Source: JBARKJ01 sp963698885
GTDB taxonomy: Bacteria > Nitrospirota > JACRHJ01
Length of the DNA: 64,000 bases
Direction: 5' to 3'
NCBI GenBank assembly: GCA_963698885.1
Contig: CAVOSJ010000004.1
Span: 372,001 to 436,000, forward strand
Below the pieces are notes generated by a model that saw only the letters and a program-made list of their open reading frames with translations, was not told the origin of the DNA and did not search any database. This document shows, piece by piece, positions 8,097-16,074 of this stretch (position 1 is the stretch's first letter; the number at the start of each line of letters is the position of its first letter). The position numbers and the translations under genes are program-made.

Positions 8097-8813
8097 TTAT
8101 TTCCCTTCGAGCAGCTTTTCCGCGAAATAGCCAGGCAATCCGTTGTCTACTATGGACCACGCCATTTTCCCGACGTCATAAGGGACCCTCAGGAACTCCG
8201 TCTCGACAATGCCCGGCCTGATGTCAACCGATGCGACACATGACCTGACGTCCCCGTCTTTCGGCTTGCCGACGCTTCCGGCGTTGATAAATATTTTGCC
8301 GTCAAGGTCTTTTCTGTAAGGCTTATGCGTGTGGCCGTATATTATTATGTCCGCGCCTGCTTTTTCGGCCATCTGCCTGAAGAAATCATCTTCTCTGTCC
8401 TCGGTCCAGTAAAGATTATTCTTGGCCGGCGTTCCATGAAATAACTTAACCCTGAACCCCTCGCAGGTGAAGGCTATTTCAAACGGCAGGCCCCTCAGGT
8501 ATTCTTTTGTTTTAGGAGTTGCATGTTCCTTTGTCCAGTTAAAGCCCAGGTCCATCATCTTCGCCTGAAGTTCGTCTTCGTACCGGCAGCCGCAGTGCTC
8601 GCTGTCGTGCGATACGGTCTCGTCGTAGTTCCCCTGGACACCTTCGACCTGGTGCTCGGCAAGGAAATCGACGACCTCGTTTATGAAAGGCGCATAGCCG
8701 CCGAGGTCGCCAAGGTGATACATCTTCTCTGCCTTATTGGCAACCGCCGCTTCGTAGGCCACATTGAGCGCCGCTATGTTGCCGTGTATGTCGCCGAATA
8801 TCGCGAGTCTCAT
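8097..8813 (-). CDS. Calcineurin-like metallophosphoesterase
   Basis: Cytosolic phosphodiesterase or phosphatase of the YfcE/MJ0936 type. Metal-binding motifs appear in order: GDIHGN, GDLGGYAPF, GNYDE, then YGHTH and NAGSVGKPKDGD. The start at 8813 overlaps the acr3 stop (ATGA), so it is translationally coupled to the arsenite pump. The substrate is unknown; its place in an arsenic operon is unusual. The longer open frame to 8843 lacks a ribosome site. Confidence 0.85.
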   Translation of the reverse strand: MRLAIFGDIHGNIAALNVAYEAAVANKAEKMYHLGDLGGYAPFINEVVDFLAEHQVEGVQGNYDETVSHDSEHCGCRYEDELQAKMMDLGFNWTKEHATPKTKEYLRGLPFEIAFTCEGFRVKLFHGTPAKNNLYWTEDREDDFFRQMAEKAGADIIIYGHTHKPYRKDLDGKIFINAGSVGKPKDGDVRSCVASVDIRPGIVETEFLRVPYDVGKMAWSIVDNGLPGYFAEKLLEGK

Positions 8814-9886
8814 AATAAAGGCTCCGTGCCCACTACCCTGCAAGCGGCGGGTGCGAAATACCTCTTCTGGAAATATAGCGACACGTTAACGAGGCCGATT
8901 AAAACCGGGACCTCGACCAGCGGGCCGATTACCGCGGCGAACGCCGCGCCGGAATTAATGCCGAATACGGAGATGGCGACGGCGATGGCAAGCTCGAAAT
9001 TATTCGAGGCGGCGGTAAAAGAAAGCGTGGCGGACTGCTCGTAAGTCGCGCCGACCTTCCTGCTCATATAAAAAGAGGCCAGGAACATCACGATAAAATA
9101 AATGAAAAGAGGTATCGCCACCCTGAGCACGTCACCCGGCAGGCGCACGATATAGTCGCCCTTGAGCGAGAACATGACGACTATCGTGAACAGGAGCGCG
9201 GTCAGGGTAATCGGGCTTATCTTCGGGATGAATTTACTCTCGTACCACTGCCTGCCTTTATTGCGCACGAGGATAAGCCGCGTGAGCATTCCGGCGATGA
9301 ACGGGACGCCCAGATAGATGAAGACGCTCTTTGCTATCTGGCCCATGCCGACTTCCACCGCCGCGCCCTTAAGGCCCAACACCGGCGGGAGGAGCGTCAT
9401 GAAGAAGTATGCGTACGCGGAATAGAACAGGACCTGAAATATCGAGTTGAAGGCGACAAGCCCTGCGGCGTATTCCCTGTCCCCGCAGGCAAGGTCGTTC
9501 CAGACTATGACCATCGCGATGCACCGGGCGAGGCCGATCATTATGACCCCGGCCATGTATGAAGGGTAGTCCTTAAGGAAAAAGACTGCGAGCGCGAACA
9601 TCAGGGCAGGCCCGATAACCCAGTTCTGCACAAGAGAGAGCGACAACACCTTCCAGTCGCGGAAGACCCGGCCCATCTCCTCATATCTGACCTTGGCAAG
9701 CGGCGGGTACATCATCAGTATCAGCCCCGCGGCTATCGGGATGGAGGTCGTGCCGGACTGGAAACGGGTGATGAAATTTACCCAACCCGGAAGCCAGTAT
9801 CCCGAGCCTACGCCCGCCGCCATGGCGAGGAATATCCAAAGGGTCAGGTACCTGTCCAGAAACGAGAGTTTGCCGGTGATATTCAT
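8810..9886 (-). CDS. acr3: Arsenite efflux transporter, ACR3 family
   Basis: Inner-membrane carrier that exports As(OH)3. The 358 residues carry about ten hydrophobic segments. GLARCIAMVIVWNDLACGD, with the conserved cysteine of the ACR3 family, lies near residue 120, and SFTAASNNFELAIAVAI, another strong family motif, near residue 290. Length is normal for ACR3. It begins 12 bases after arsR and overlaps the phosphoesterase gene. Confidence 0.95.
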   Translation of the reverse strand: MNITGKLSFLDRYLTLWIFLAMAAGVGSGYWLPGWVNFITRFQSGTTSIPIAAGLILMMYPPLAKVRYEEMGRVFRDWKVLSLSLVQNWVIGPALMFALAVFFLKDYPSYMAGVIMIGLARCIAMVIVWNDLACGDREYAAGLVAFNSIFQVLFYSAYAYFFMTLLPPVLGLKGAAVEVGMGQIAKSVFIYLGVPFIAGMLTRLILVRNKGRQWYESKFIPKISPITLTALLFTIVVMFSLKGDYIVRLPGDVLRVAIPLFIYFIVMFLASFYMSRKVGATYEQSATLSFTAASNNFELAIAVAISVFGINSGAAFAAVIGPLVEVPVLIGLVNVSLYFQKRYFAPAACRVVGTEPLL

Positions 9887-9898
9887 ATAAATGATTCC

Positions 9899-10252
9899 TT
9901 AATTCAATGTCGCGCAGGAATTCCCTGGGGCCTTTGACTGCCTGAACTCGCCCAGCCGCTTCACGTCGGCTTCTATTACCTTCCCGTTTACCCCGCCAAG
10001 GGCGGTGGGAAGCAGGATTTTATTGAACATGGAGGATAGGTCAAGCTCGTAATGTATCCACCTGCCCTCCCGCCAATCCTTAATAAATCCGGCCTCTTTA
10101 AGTATCGCCAGATGAAAGGATATGTTCGGCTGGGTCATATCCAGGGCCGCCGCTATGTCGCATACGCACAGCTCTCCCTCTTCGAGCAGCTTCAATATCC
10201 TAAGCCGCGTTTCCTCCGAAAGCGCTTTAAAACGCGCGGCGGTCTTCTCCAT
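9899..10252 (-). CDS. arsR: ArsR-family repressor of the arsenic operon
   Basis: Winged-helix metalloregulator. ARFKALSEETRLRILKLLEE opens the domain, and GELCVCDIAAAL carries the CxC As(III) site in the recognition region. MTQPNISFHLAILKEAG is the DNA-reading helix. The start at 10252 (MEKTAARF) has GGAGG 5 bases upstream; earlier in-frame ATGs (10279) have poorer sites. A C-terminal cysteine (NSCATLN) may add a ligand. First gene of the arsR-acr3-phosphoesterase-copZ-arsM-arsC operon. Confidence 0.92.
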   Translation of the reverse strand: MEKTAARFKALSEETRLRILKLLEEGELCVCDIAAALDMTQPNISFHLAILKEAGFIKDWREGRWIHYELDLSSMFNKILLPTALGGVNGKVIEADVKRLGEFRQSKAPGNSCATLN

Positions 10253-10302
10253 TTCACCCTCCATCATGCCCTCATCCATCCCCGTTACGCCACTCCTTAA
10301 AC

Positions 10303-10348
10303 CAAATAACTGCTTATATGTTACTTTCGGAGCCGCCACAGATGTCAA
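10303..10348 (-). promoter_or_regulatory. arsR promoter and putative ArsR operator
   Basis: Minus-strand TTGACA (10343-10348) lies 19 bp from TAACAT (10318-10323). The adjoining CAAATAACTGCTTATATG (plus strand, 10303-10320) resembles CAAATCGCTTTATATG at the second arsR promoter (10913-10928). Both sit over or just after the -10 box, as expected for ArsR sites. Confidence 0.5.
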
Positions 10349-10351
10349 GGG

Positions 10352-10401
10352 AAAAAAAGAGGGCGTTAGCCTTCCCGTAACTCATCAGGAAGATAACGCC
10401 C
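10352..10401 (-). terminator. Terminator after the second arsR gene
   Basis: GGGCGTTA (10361-10368) pairs with TAACGCCC (10394-10401), and CTTCC with GGAAG inside. On the minus strand the stem is followed by a run of seven T. It separates the second arsR (ending 10448) from the arsR-acr3 promoter. Confidence 0.7.
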
Positions 10402-10447
10402 ATTTATTTTAAAAAAAACCCTATTTATTTTGAGGAGAACTAACTCT

Positions 10448-10885
10448 TTAGCGGACTTCGAGCCTTGCCGCCCTTGAAGACTTCGTCTGGGCGACTTTGG
10501 GCTTGCGGCCCCTTTTCGCTTTAGGCTTCTCGATTTTTATCTTGATCGTCTTCGATGCTTCCTTCGATTTCCGCACGGTATCCAGGCGCCTCTTGTCCCC
10601 GTCAAGCTTCTTGCCGGTCACCCTTTCAAGCGACGTGGGGACCAGGACGCGGTTTAGCATATCCCCCATGTCGAGCTGATAGAAGCTCCAGCGCCCCTCG
10701 CGCCTGTCTTTTATAAGTCCCGCCTCCTTGAGTATCCCCAGGTGGAAAGAGACGTTCGGCTGCGTCATCTCCAGCGCGTCGGTCAGGTCGCACACGCAGA
10801 CCTCGTCCCCGCAAGCGAGGAGCTTCAAAATCCTGAGCCTCGTCTCATCCGCCATCGCCTTGAATACAGGTATAATCTTTTCCAA
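10448..10885 (-). CDS. Second ArsR-family regulator with basic AT-hook-like tail
   Basis: Paralogue of the arsR at 9899. It keeps FKAMADETRLRILKLLACGD, the metal-site motif VCVCDLTDAL and MTQPNVSFHLGILKEAGLIK. It differs by a lysine/arginine-rich C-terminal extension of about 45 residues containing KRGRKPKVAQ, which looks like an AT-hook. TTG at 10885 is preferred since AAGGGGG lies about 7 bases upstream; another TTG at 10915 is in frame. It has its own promoter and terminator. Confidence 0.88.
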   Translation of the reverse strand: MEKIIPVFKAMADETRLRILKLLACGDEVCVCDLTDALEMTQPNVSFHLGILKEAGLIKDRREGRWSFYQLDMGDMLNRVLVPTSLERVTGKKLDGDKRRLDTVRKSKEASKTIKIKIEKPKAKRGRKPKVAQTKSSRAARLEVR

Positions 10886-10912
10886 GTCCCTACCCCCTTT
10901 TGCTATGCTATT

Positions 10913-10954
10913 CAAATCGCTTTATATGCTATTACCAGATCGTTTGAGTGTCAA
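10913..10954 (-). promoter_or_regulatory. Promoter of the second arsR gene with putative operator
   Basis: Minus-strand -35 TTGACA (10949-10954), 17-bp spacer, -10 TAGCAT (10926-10931). Plus-strand CAAATCGCTTTATATG (10913-10928) overlaps the -10 box and shares CAAAT and a GCTT(T)ATATG core with the first arsR promoter. Confidence 0.55.
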
Positions 10955-10961
10955 GCGTAAT

Positions 10962-11861
10962 TTATAGCCGCCCCTCGGCCCGCAGTTTCGCAATCGCCGC
11001 CTTTATCCTTGGCATGGCTTCCGTGGCCGCCTTCTCACCCTCCATGATGGCCTCGTTTCTTTTGTCGAAGTCGCTGGAGCCGATTTTCCCCACCTTCGGC
11101 CGTATGACCACGTCCGCCCTCGGCAGTTGTATGGTGGATATTTTCCAGTACATGATGTTCACCGCCTGGAGTATCGTGTCTATGGTCCCCTGGGGTTTGG
11201 AGCGGTCCAAGTCGGAGGATATGTCCACCGCTATTATAAGGTCTGCCCCGCGCGCCCTTGCGGCGTCAACCGCTATGGGGCTGACCACGCCTCCGTCCAC
11301 ATACGTCCTGCCGCCGAAAGTTGCCGGGCGGAAGACGCCGGGTATGGAACAGCTCGCGTGGACCGCCGCGCCGGTGTTGCCGGTTGAAAATACGACCTCC
11401 TGCCCGCTCTGGATGTCCGTCGCTACCGCATAGAACGGCAGCCTCAGCTTTTCCAGTGGGACGTTTTTCACCATCTTGTTCACGAACGCCTCCAGCTTTT
11501 CCCCCTTTATAAAGCCGTTATCCGGGATGCAGAAGTCCGCTATGTCCGATTTGTCCACGTCCAGGGCTATCTTCTGGAGCTGGAACCCGTTATAGCCCGA
11601 GGCGTAAAGGCTCCCTATGACGCTCCCGGCGCTGGTCCCGACAACTATGTTCACGGGGATGGAGTTCGCCTCAAGGACCTTGATCACGCCGATATGCGCG
11701 AAACCCCTGGCGGCCCCGGCGCCGAGTACGAGGGCAACTTTCACGGGCGCGTGTTTTCCAGGCGCGGGTAAAATCTCCGCCTGCTTAGGCCCGGCGCAGG
11801 AACTTAGAAGAACGACTGCGGCAGTTATGAATGATAACAGGACAGCGCGGCTATTGAACAT
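10962..11861 (-). CDS. Patatin-like phospholipase, lipoprotein
   Basis: Serine acyl hydrolase of the RssA/patatin family. A lipoprotein signal ends in VVLLSSC. The oxyanion motif GAGAARGFAHIGV comes next, then the nucleophile elbow GTSAG (residue about 85) and the catalytic Asp in DGGVVSP. The start at 11861 (MFNSRAVLL) matches the signal peptide and has GGAGGG upstream, though at a long spacing; the open frame continues upstream to 11954 without a better start. Confidence 0.9.
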   Translation of the reverse strand: MFNSRAVLLSFITAAVVLLSSCAGPKQAEILPAPGKHAPVKVALVLGAGAARGFAHIGVIKVLEANSIPVNIVVGTSAGSVIGSLYASGYNGFQLQKIALDVDKSDIADFCIPDNGFIKGEKLEAFVNKMVKNVPLEKLRLPFYAVATDIQSGQEVVFSTGNTGAAVHASCSIPGVFRPATFGGRTYVDGGVVSPIAVDAARARGADLIIAVDISSDLDRSKPQGTIDTILQAVNIMYWKISTIQLPRADVVIRPKVGKIGSSDFDKRNEAIMEGEKAATEAMPRIKAAIAKLRAEGRL

Positions 11862-11929
11862 GGTTTTAAGGCCCTCCCTGCCCGATATAATATACTGTAA
11901 AAAAAGATTTTCAAACGAAAAGATTTGAT

Positions 11930-13001
11930 TTAAAAAAGCGTGGCCTCGGCGCACCCCGCCTCGTCGGAACCTTCCGCTATAAAATTAGATACCCTAAGCC
12001 CCACGAGTCGCACCGGAAGCACCGCATGGGAACTTGTGCAGAAGCCCTAAACCCGCAAGCATAATGGGTTCATGCCCGGAAGCCGCCTGCTGCATCGTCT
12101 TTGCGCGGGTTAATGTGGTGAAGTCGGAATAGCGGAGCTTCACGGTCACGGTCCTTGCTAAAAATTTCCGCTTCTTCAGCCGGTGTTCGAGGTCCCGGGC
12201 CATCCATTCGAACTCTTTTTTTATCTCCAGCATCTTCGCCGTGTCCTTCTCGAACGTCGTCTCCCGCGAGAGCGATTTCGGCTCCCAGTCCGTGACCAGC
12301 GCAGAGTCGTCAATGCCGCGCGCCCGGACTTTAAGGCAGTGCCCCCAGCGTTCTCCGAACTCGCCTGCGAGTTTCTCGCCGTCCGCCTCCGCAAGGTCGC
12401 CCAGGGTTTCGACCCCCATCTGGCGGAGCCGGGCGTACGTCACTTCGCCGATGCCCCATATCTTGTCGGCCTTCAAAGGGGCAATCGTCTCCCGCACCTT
12501 GTCTTCCGGGATTATCGTCAGGCCGTCCGGCTTCTCCAGGTCGGATGCGATCTTCGCCACCAGCTTGTTCGGCGCAATCCCCACGGACGCAGTTAGCCCC
12601 GTCTTCTCCTTGATCCGCGCTTTAAGCTTTCCGCCTATCTCCAAAGGGGTCCCCATCGGGCTGTCCGTGATATCCATGAACGCCTCGTCGATGCCGACCT
12701 CCTCAATCGTGCAGCTGAACTCTTTCAAGACCTCCATTATCTCTTTCGAGACGCGGGAATACAGGGCGTAGTCCACGGGCAGGAAGACGCATTTCGGACA
12801 GCGGCGGAAGGCCTCCTTGAGCGGCATTGCGGAGTGGATGCCGAACTTCCTCGCGGCGTAGTTAGCGGTTGACACGACGCCCCGGGTATTCGGGTCTCCG
12901 TTCCCGCCGATAACCAGCGGACAGCCCTGAAGCTCCGGGTGCCTTTTCTCTTCTATCGCCGCGAAGAAGGCGTCCATGTCGATATGTAATATAGTGCGCA
13001 T
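11930..13001 (-). CDS. dinB: DNA polymerase IV (Y-family), frameshifted near the end
   Basis: Translesion polymerase. The catalytic HIDMDAFFAAIE is at residues 6-17 and the second acidic motif EEVGIDEAFMDIT near residue 100. Palm, thumb (PNKLVAKIASDLEKPDG) and little-finger domains are present. Near 12022 an extra base diverts the frame to a false tail. In the corrected frame the protein ends PVRLVGLRVSNF followed by IAEGSDEAG and stops at 11930, typical of DinB. It starts 3 bases after the beta-helix gene. Confidence 0.92.
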
Positions 13002-13004
13002 GAG

Positions 13005-14006
13005 TTATTTTACGGTGTCTGCAACCTTGGCCCCGAGGAACGGCTGGTAAGTTATCAGCCCCAGGCTCGCATCCGTCCTTTTATCGAAAAATTTTTTCTC
13101 TATCTTTACAGTGTCCGTCGTACCCCACCAGTTATCAGGGGCGTCAACGCCGGATGTGGTTTCCCTGGCCATCGCTATATTGTATTTCTCGTTACCCGAT
13201 ATATTGTTCCGGCTTATTTGAAGCGGCTCCGCCTTGTCCAGGTAAATGCCATAGACGTTTTTCTTTATGTCGTTGTAGGTGATTTTTGCATCCAGGCCCG
13301 CGTGCACCCAAATCCCATAGAACCGGTTACCCGATATATCGTTATGCGAGATCACGGCCGCCGCGTTCCCTGCGGTAATGCCGGACTTGTTGCCCACGAT
13401 GGTGTTGTACTCAATGTCCATTACGCAAGGGTTGTCGAAATCCGCCTTCTTGAATAAAAGCGCGGTCCCGTTATCGTTGAATATGCACTTGGTCACTTTC
13501 GCTTCCGACGCGTGGTTCTGGATTCCGCTTGCGGCATAGGATATCCGGCAGTACTCGAACACGTTGCCGCGTGAGCCCAGCAGGTTTACCGCGCCCCATG
13601 CGCCGGCCCTGGGAGTGGGGTCCGAGGATGTGAAGATTATGGGCTTGTCCTTCTCCCCGACGGCTATGATCCTGCCGCGTACGATTATCTCCGCGCCCGG
13701 GAAGTAAGGAGAGCCAAGGCTGACCATGTTCCGCCCGTCCTCTTCCTCCTCCAGCTTCGGTTCAATCCTGTTGAACCTTATCACCGTCCCAGGCTTTATG
13801 GTAAGCGTCGCGCCCTGCTTCACGTACACGTCGCCGGTTATACGTATCCGGCCTTCCCATGTAGTATCCTCGATGATGGTAAACAGGCCGATATTCGTCT
13901 CGCTCAATTCGGCCTTTGTTATCGGATGCACCTCCGCGCACGATGCAAAACCGATTATGATAACGAGAAAGAGAGATAATAACAGAATCCTTTTCAATAA
14001 GAACAC
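13005..14006 (-). CDS. Right-handed beta-helix repeat lipoprotein
   Basis: 333 residues with a lipoprotein signal (LFLVIIIGFASC). The body has repeated short beta turns with Asn and Gly: YNTIVGNKSGI, HNDISGNRFYGIWV, YNDIKKNVYGIYLD and RNNISGNEKYNI. These are typical of NosD/pectate-lyase-like parallel beta helices (about residues 130-290). The conserved PDNWWGTTD follows. Likely a periplasmic or outer-membrane-anchored surface protein; no catalytic residues can be assigned. It shares a transcript with dinB. Confidence 0.82.
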   Translation of the reverse strand: MFLLKRILLLSLFLVIIIGFASCAEVHPITKAELSETNIGLFTIIEDTTWEGRIRITGDVYVKQGATLTIKPGTVIRFNRIEPKLEEEEDGRNMVSLGSPYFPGAEIIVRGRIIAVGEKDKPIIFTSSDPTPRAGAWGAVNLLGSRGNVFEYCRISYAASGIQNHASEAKVTKCIFNDNGTALLFKKADFDNPCVMDIEYNTIVGNKSGITAGNAAAVISHNDISGNRFYGIWVHAGLDAKITYNDIKKNVYGIYLDKAEPLQISRNNISGNEKYNIAMARETTSGVDAPDNWWGTTDTVKIEKKFFDKRTDASLGLITYQPFLGAKVADTVK

Positions 14007-14066
14007 CCCTTTATTTTCGGCCTCTGCATCGCGCGGCGTATAGGTGCTCCGGACGGCTCTGCGGCA

Positions 14067-14642
14067 TTACTTTTTAAGCCCCTTGCCCGCGCTGAACGCC
14101 TTCCCCACGACCTCGCCAAGCCGCCGGTAATTCCTGTCCGGGACGGTGAAGATGAGCGGGTCTATCTTTGCGGCGTCCGGGCGTCCGTTTTCGTCCAGGC
14201 AATCTTTGTCCGCGTGTACTTCCTTTATCTCGCCGATTATCAAGTGATGGCTGCCAAGCTCCAGTGTCATTACCACCGTGCACTCAAGGTTTATGGGGCA
14301 CTGGGCTATGAGCGGCGCGTGTTCAAGCTTCCCGTAAAAGACTTCGAACCCGGCGGTCGTCGCCTTGTCCGGCTCGTTCTTGCCGGAGAACATCCCGATG
14401 TAGTCCGTCGCCTCCATGAGCGCGACATTCGGGACGTTCACGGAAAAGGCCCGGTGCTCCCTGATGCCCTTCAGCGTTTGCCTTTGCGGCTGGAAAGCCA
14501 CCGTGATCATCGGCGGCTCCGAACACGCAATCCCGCTCCAGGCCGCCACCATGAAGTTGGGCTTACCTTCGACAATCGCGCCGATTAAAAAAACGGGCAT
14601 GGGATATATTGTAGTGGAAGGTCCAAGCGTCGCCTTGTTCAT
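14067..14642 (-). CDS. Flavin reductase-like FMN-binding protein
   Basis: 191 residues of the flavin-reductase/FMN-binding split-barrel family. Diagnostic parts are PMPVFLIGAIVEGKPNFMVA, SGIACSEPPMITVAF and FSVNVPNVALMEATDYIG, then SHHLIIGEIKEVHAD near the C terminus. It probably binds FMN and passes electrons from NAD(P)H or a partner protein. Its start overlaps the hicB stop (ATGA), an odd coupling of a redox protein to an antitoxin gene. Confidence 0.85.
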   Translation of the reverse strand: MNKATLGPSTTIYPMPVFLIGAIVEGKPNFMVAAWSGIACSEPPMITVAFQPQRQTLKGIREHRAFSVNVPNVALMEATDYIGMFSGKNEPDKATTAGFEVFYGKLEHAPLIAQCPINLECTVVMTLELGSHHLIIGEIKEVHADKDCLDENGRPDAAKIDPLIFTVPDRNYRRLGEVVGKAFSAGKGLKK

Positions 14643-15113
14643 TTTTTCCTCTTTTGGTATTCGGGTTTATCTTCCCTTACGGACCGCGCGGCCTTTTTTG
14701 TCTCTTTCGGCGCACCGGTCTCAATTAAATATTTTTTGGCAGCGGTCTGAAGGAGTCCGGAGCGCGTCATGCCCAACTGCTCGCTGGCCTTGTCTATTTT
14801 TTTGAGAAGCCTCTTCGGAAACGTTACATTAACCCTCTCGGACTGCTTCGCTTCGAATGGAGCGGTATCGACCTCTACGAGCGCGACTATCCCGCCCTCT
14901 TTCAGATCTTTTTTATAATCATCTATTTTACCCTGTTCCGGGATTTCCAGCCCGTCCTCCACCAGCCCCTCAAGGTGCAGCTCTATTGCTTCCTTGGAGT
15001 TCTCTATCGCCTCGTCCAGAGTGCTCCCTGCGGAGTAGCATCCGGGCAGGCCGGGTGACGATGACGCCGTAGTCGGAGGTTTTGTCTTTGAATATGAAAA
15101 TTGGAAACAGCAT
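14639..15113 (-). CDS. hicB: HicB-type antitoxin, frameshifted
   Basis: The N-terminal HicB fold reads MLFPIFIFKDKTSDYGVIV and, after an indel near 15055, PGLPGCYSAGSTLDEAIENS. This is the classic partial RNase-H-like antitoxin fold. The C-terminal part RVNVTFPKRLLKKIDKASEQ is a ribbon-helix-helix DNA-binding segment, and the tail is lysine-rich. The length of about 157 residues is normal. It neutralises HicA and probably autoregulates. Instead of following hicA, it lies divergently across a 200-bp spacer. Confidence 0.8.
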
Positions 15114-15124
15114 GTTTTTAATTA

Positions 15125-15142
15125 TACACATTGATACACATT
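15125..15142 (-). promoter_or_regulatory. Direct-repeat operator candidate upstream of hicB
   Basis: TACACATT occurs twice with a 2-base gap (15125-15132 and 15135-15142), 12 bases before the hicB start. Paired short half-sites of this kind suit a ribbon-helix-helix dimer such as the HicB C terminus. Confidence 0.4.
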
Positions 15143-15191
15143 TTTCAAACCATTAAAATAGATTATGCAAGCAATATATGCCAAAGAATAC

Positions 15192-15260
15192 AAATAAGGC
15201 AAATAAAGCAAATAAAGCAAATAAAGCAAATAAAGCAAATAAAGCAAATAATACAAATAG
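15192..15260 (+). repeat. Tandem repeat of the 9-mer AAATAAAGC
   Basis: Five perfect copies (15201-15245) are flanked by degenerate ones (15192-15200 and 15246-15260). The array is AT-rich and lies in the divergent hicB/hicA spacer. Such arrays change copy number by slippage; here that would alter the distance between the two promoters. Confidence 0.9.
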
Positions 15261-15276
15261 TTACGTTCTTTTTATA

Positions 15277-15306
15277 TTGACATGAAGGATCAGTATCTGG
15301 TATTTT
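15277..15306 (+). promoter_or_regulatory. hicA promoter, likely leaderless
   Basis: -35 TTGACA (15277-15282), 18-bp spacer, -10 TATTTT (15301-15306). The hicA GTG start is only 7 bases past the -10 box, so the mRNA would have almost no leader. Confidence 0.5.
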
Positions 15307-15313
15307 ATAAGTT

Positions 15314-15505
15314 GTGAAAACAAGAGACATTATAAAGCTGCTGGTAGACGACGGCTGGCGCGAAGTTGGTAGCAAAGGCGGTCATCGTCAATTTAAGCAT
15401 CCTACGAAAGCCGGGCGAGTAACCGTCCCCTTCCACGGAGGCAACGAAGACCTGCCCGCCTACCTCGTTTCGAATATCCTTCGCCAAGCCAGAATTTCCA
15501 AATAA
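15314..15505 (+). CDS. hicA: HicA-type mRNA interferase toxin
   Basis: 63 residues with the compact double-stranded-RNA-binding-like fold. KLLVDDGWREVGSKGGHRQF contains the conserved GxxxxGSHxxF-type catalytic region (here SKGGHRQF with the key His). VTVPFHGGNEDLPAYLVSNI ends in the family LxxILRQA helix. It is expected to cleave mRNA when free of HicB. The GTG start follows a promoter directly, and no ribosome site is visible. Confidence 0.88.
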   Translation: MKTRDIIKLLVDDGWREVGSKGGHRQFKHPTKAGRVTVPFHGGNEDLPAYLVSNILRQARISK

Positions 15506-15532
15506 AAAAGGGCCGGCACGACGGCCGGCCCC
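15504..15532 (-). terminator. Terminator of the flavodoxin gene
   Basis: On the minus strand a GC-rich stem (GGGCCGG/CCGGCCC core) is followed by TTTTTT. It lies between the convergent ends of hicA and the flavodoxin-like gene. Confidence 0.75.
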
Positions 15533-15554
15533 ACATGTATGCAATATGAAATTT

Positions 15555-16031
15555 TTATCCCGCAAGCTTCTTCGTGAGGTTTGCGACCCGCTCGCCCAGG
15601 GCGCGGCACTGCTTCATCACCCGCTCGTCTGGGGCGCCGATGGAGACCGGGCCGTAGTGGTCGCCCTTCGGGGCGCCCTGCACGACCATGCCGTGCACGA
15701 GCATGGCTTCGATTATGGCTATGATGACCGTCTCGTTACCGCCGCCGATGTTCGCGGACGAGGAGAAGGCCGCGCCGACCTTGCCTTCCAGTTTGCCGTG
15801 CAGCTTAACGGACTCATCGAGGAGTTTTATTATTTCCGCGGCCGGAAGGCCGTAGTATGTGGGGGAGCCTAAGATTATGGCGTCGGAGCCCTGCAGGTCG
15901 TCCAGAGTGGCGTCCACGACCGCCTTGAGGGCTGTCTGGGCCCCGGCGGACTTCGCGCCCTCGTCTATAAACCGGGCCATCTTTTCGGTATTCCCCGTCC
16001 TGGTATAGTAGAGGATTAGAACTTTCGGCAT
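15555..16031 (-). CDS. Flavodoxin-fold NAD(P)H:quinone oxidoreductase-like protein
   Basis: 158 residues of the flavodoxin/WrbA fold. The FMN phosphate loop YYTRTGNTEKMA is at residues 9-20, and ILGSPTYYG and SSSANIGGGNETVI match the later FMN-binding loops. Predicted cytosolic two-electron quinone or flavin reductase. It lies in the same direction as the DksA-like gene 44 bases upstream. Confidence 0.85.
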   Translation of the reverse strand: MPKVLILYYTRTGNTEKMARFIDEGAKSAGAQTALKAVVDATLDDLQGSDAIILGSPTYYGLPAAEIIKLLDESVKLHGKLEGKVGAAFSSSANIGGGNETVIIAIIEAMLVHGMVVQGAPKGDHYGPVSIGAPDERVMKQCRALGERVANLTKKLAG

Positions 16032-16074
16032 ACCGCTTCTCCGTGTGGCTGATTCGAATTCCCGCGGGCAAGAT

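Noticed and set aside
15163..15260. CRISPR array or coding repeat at the AAATAAAGC tract
   Set aside because: Units are only 9 bases with no spacers, and the minus-strand reading is an AT-rich shadow with no gene-like features.
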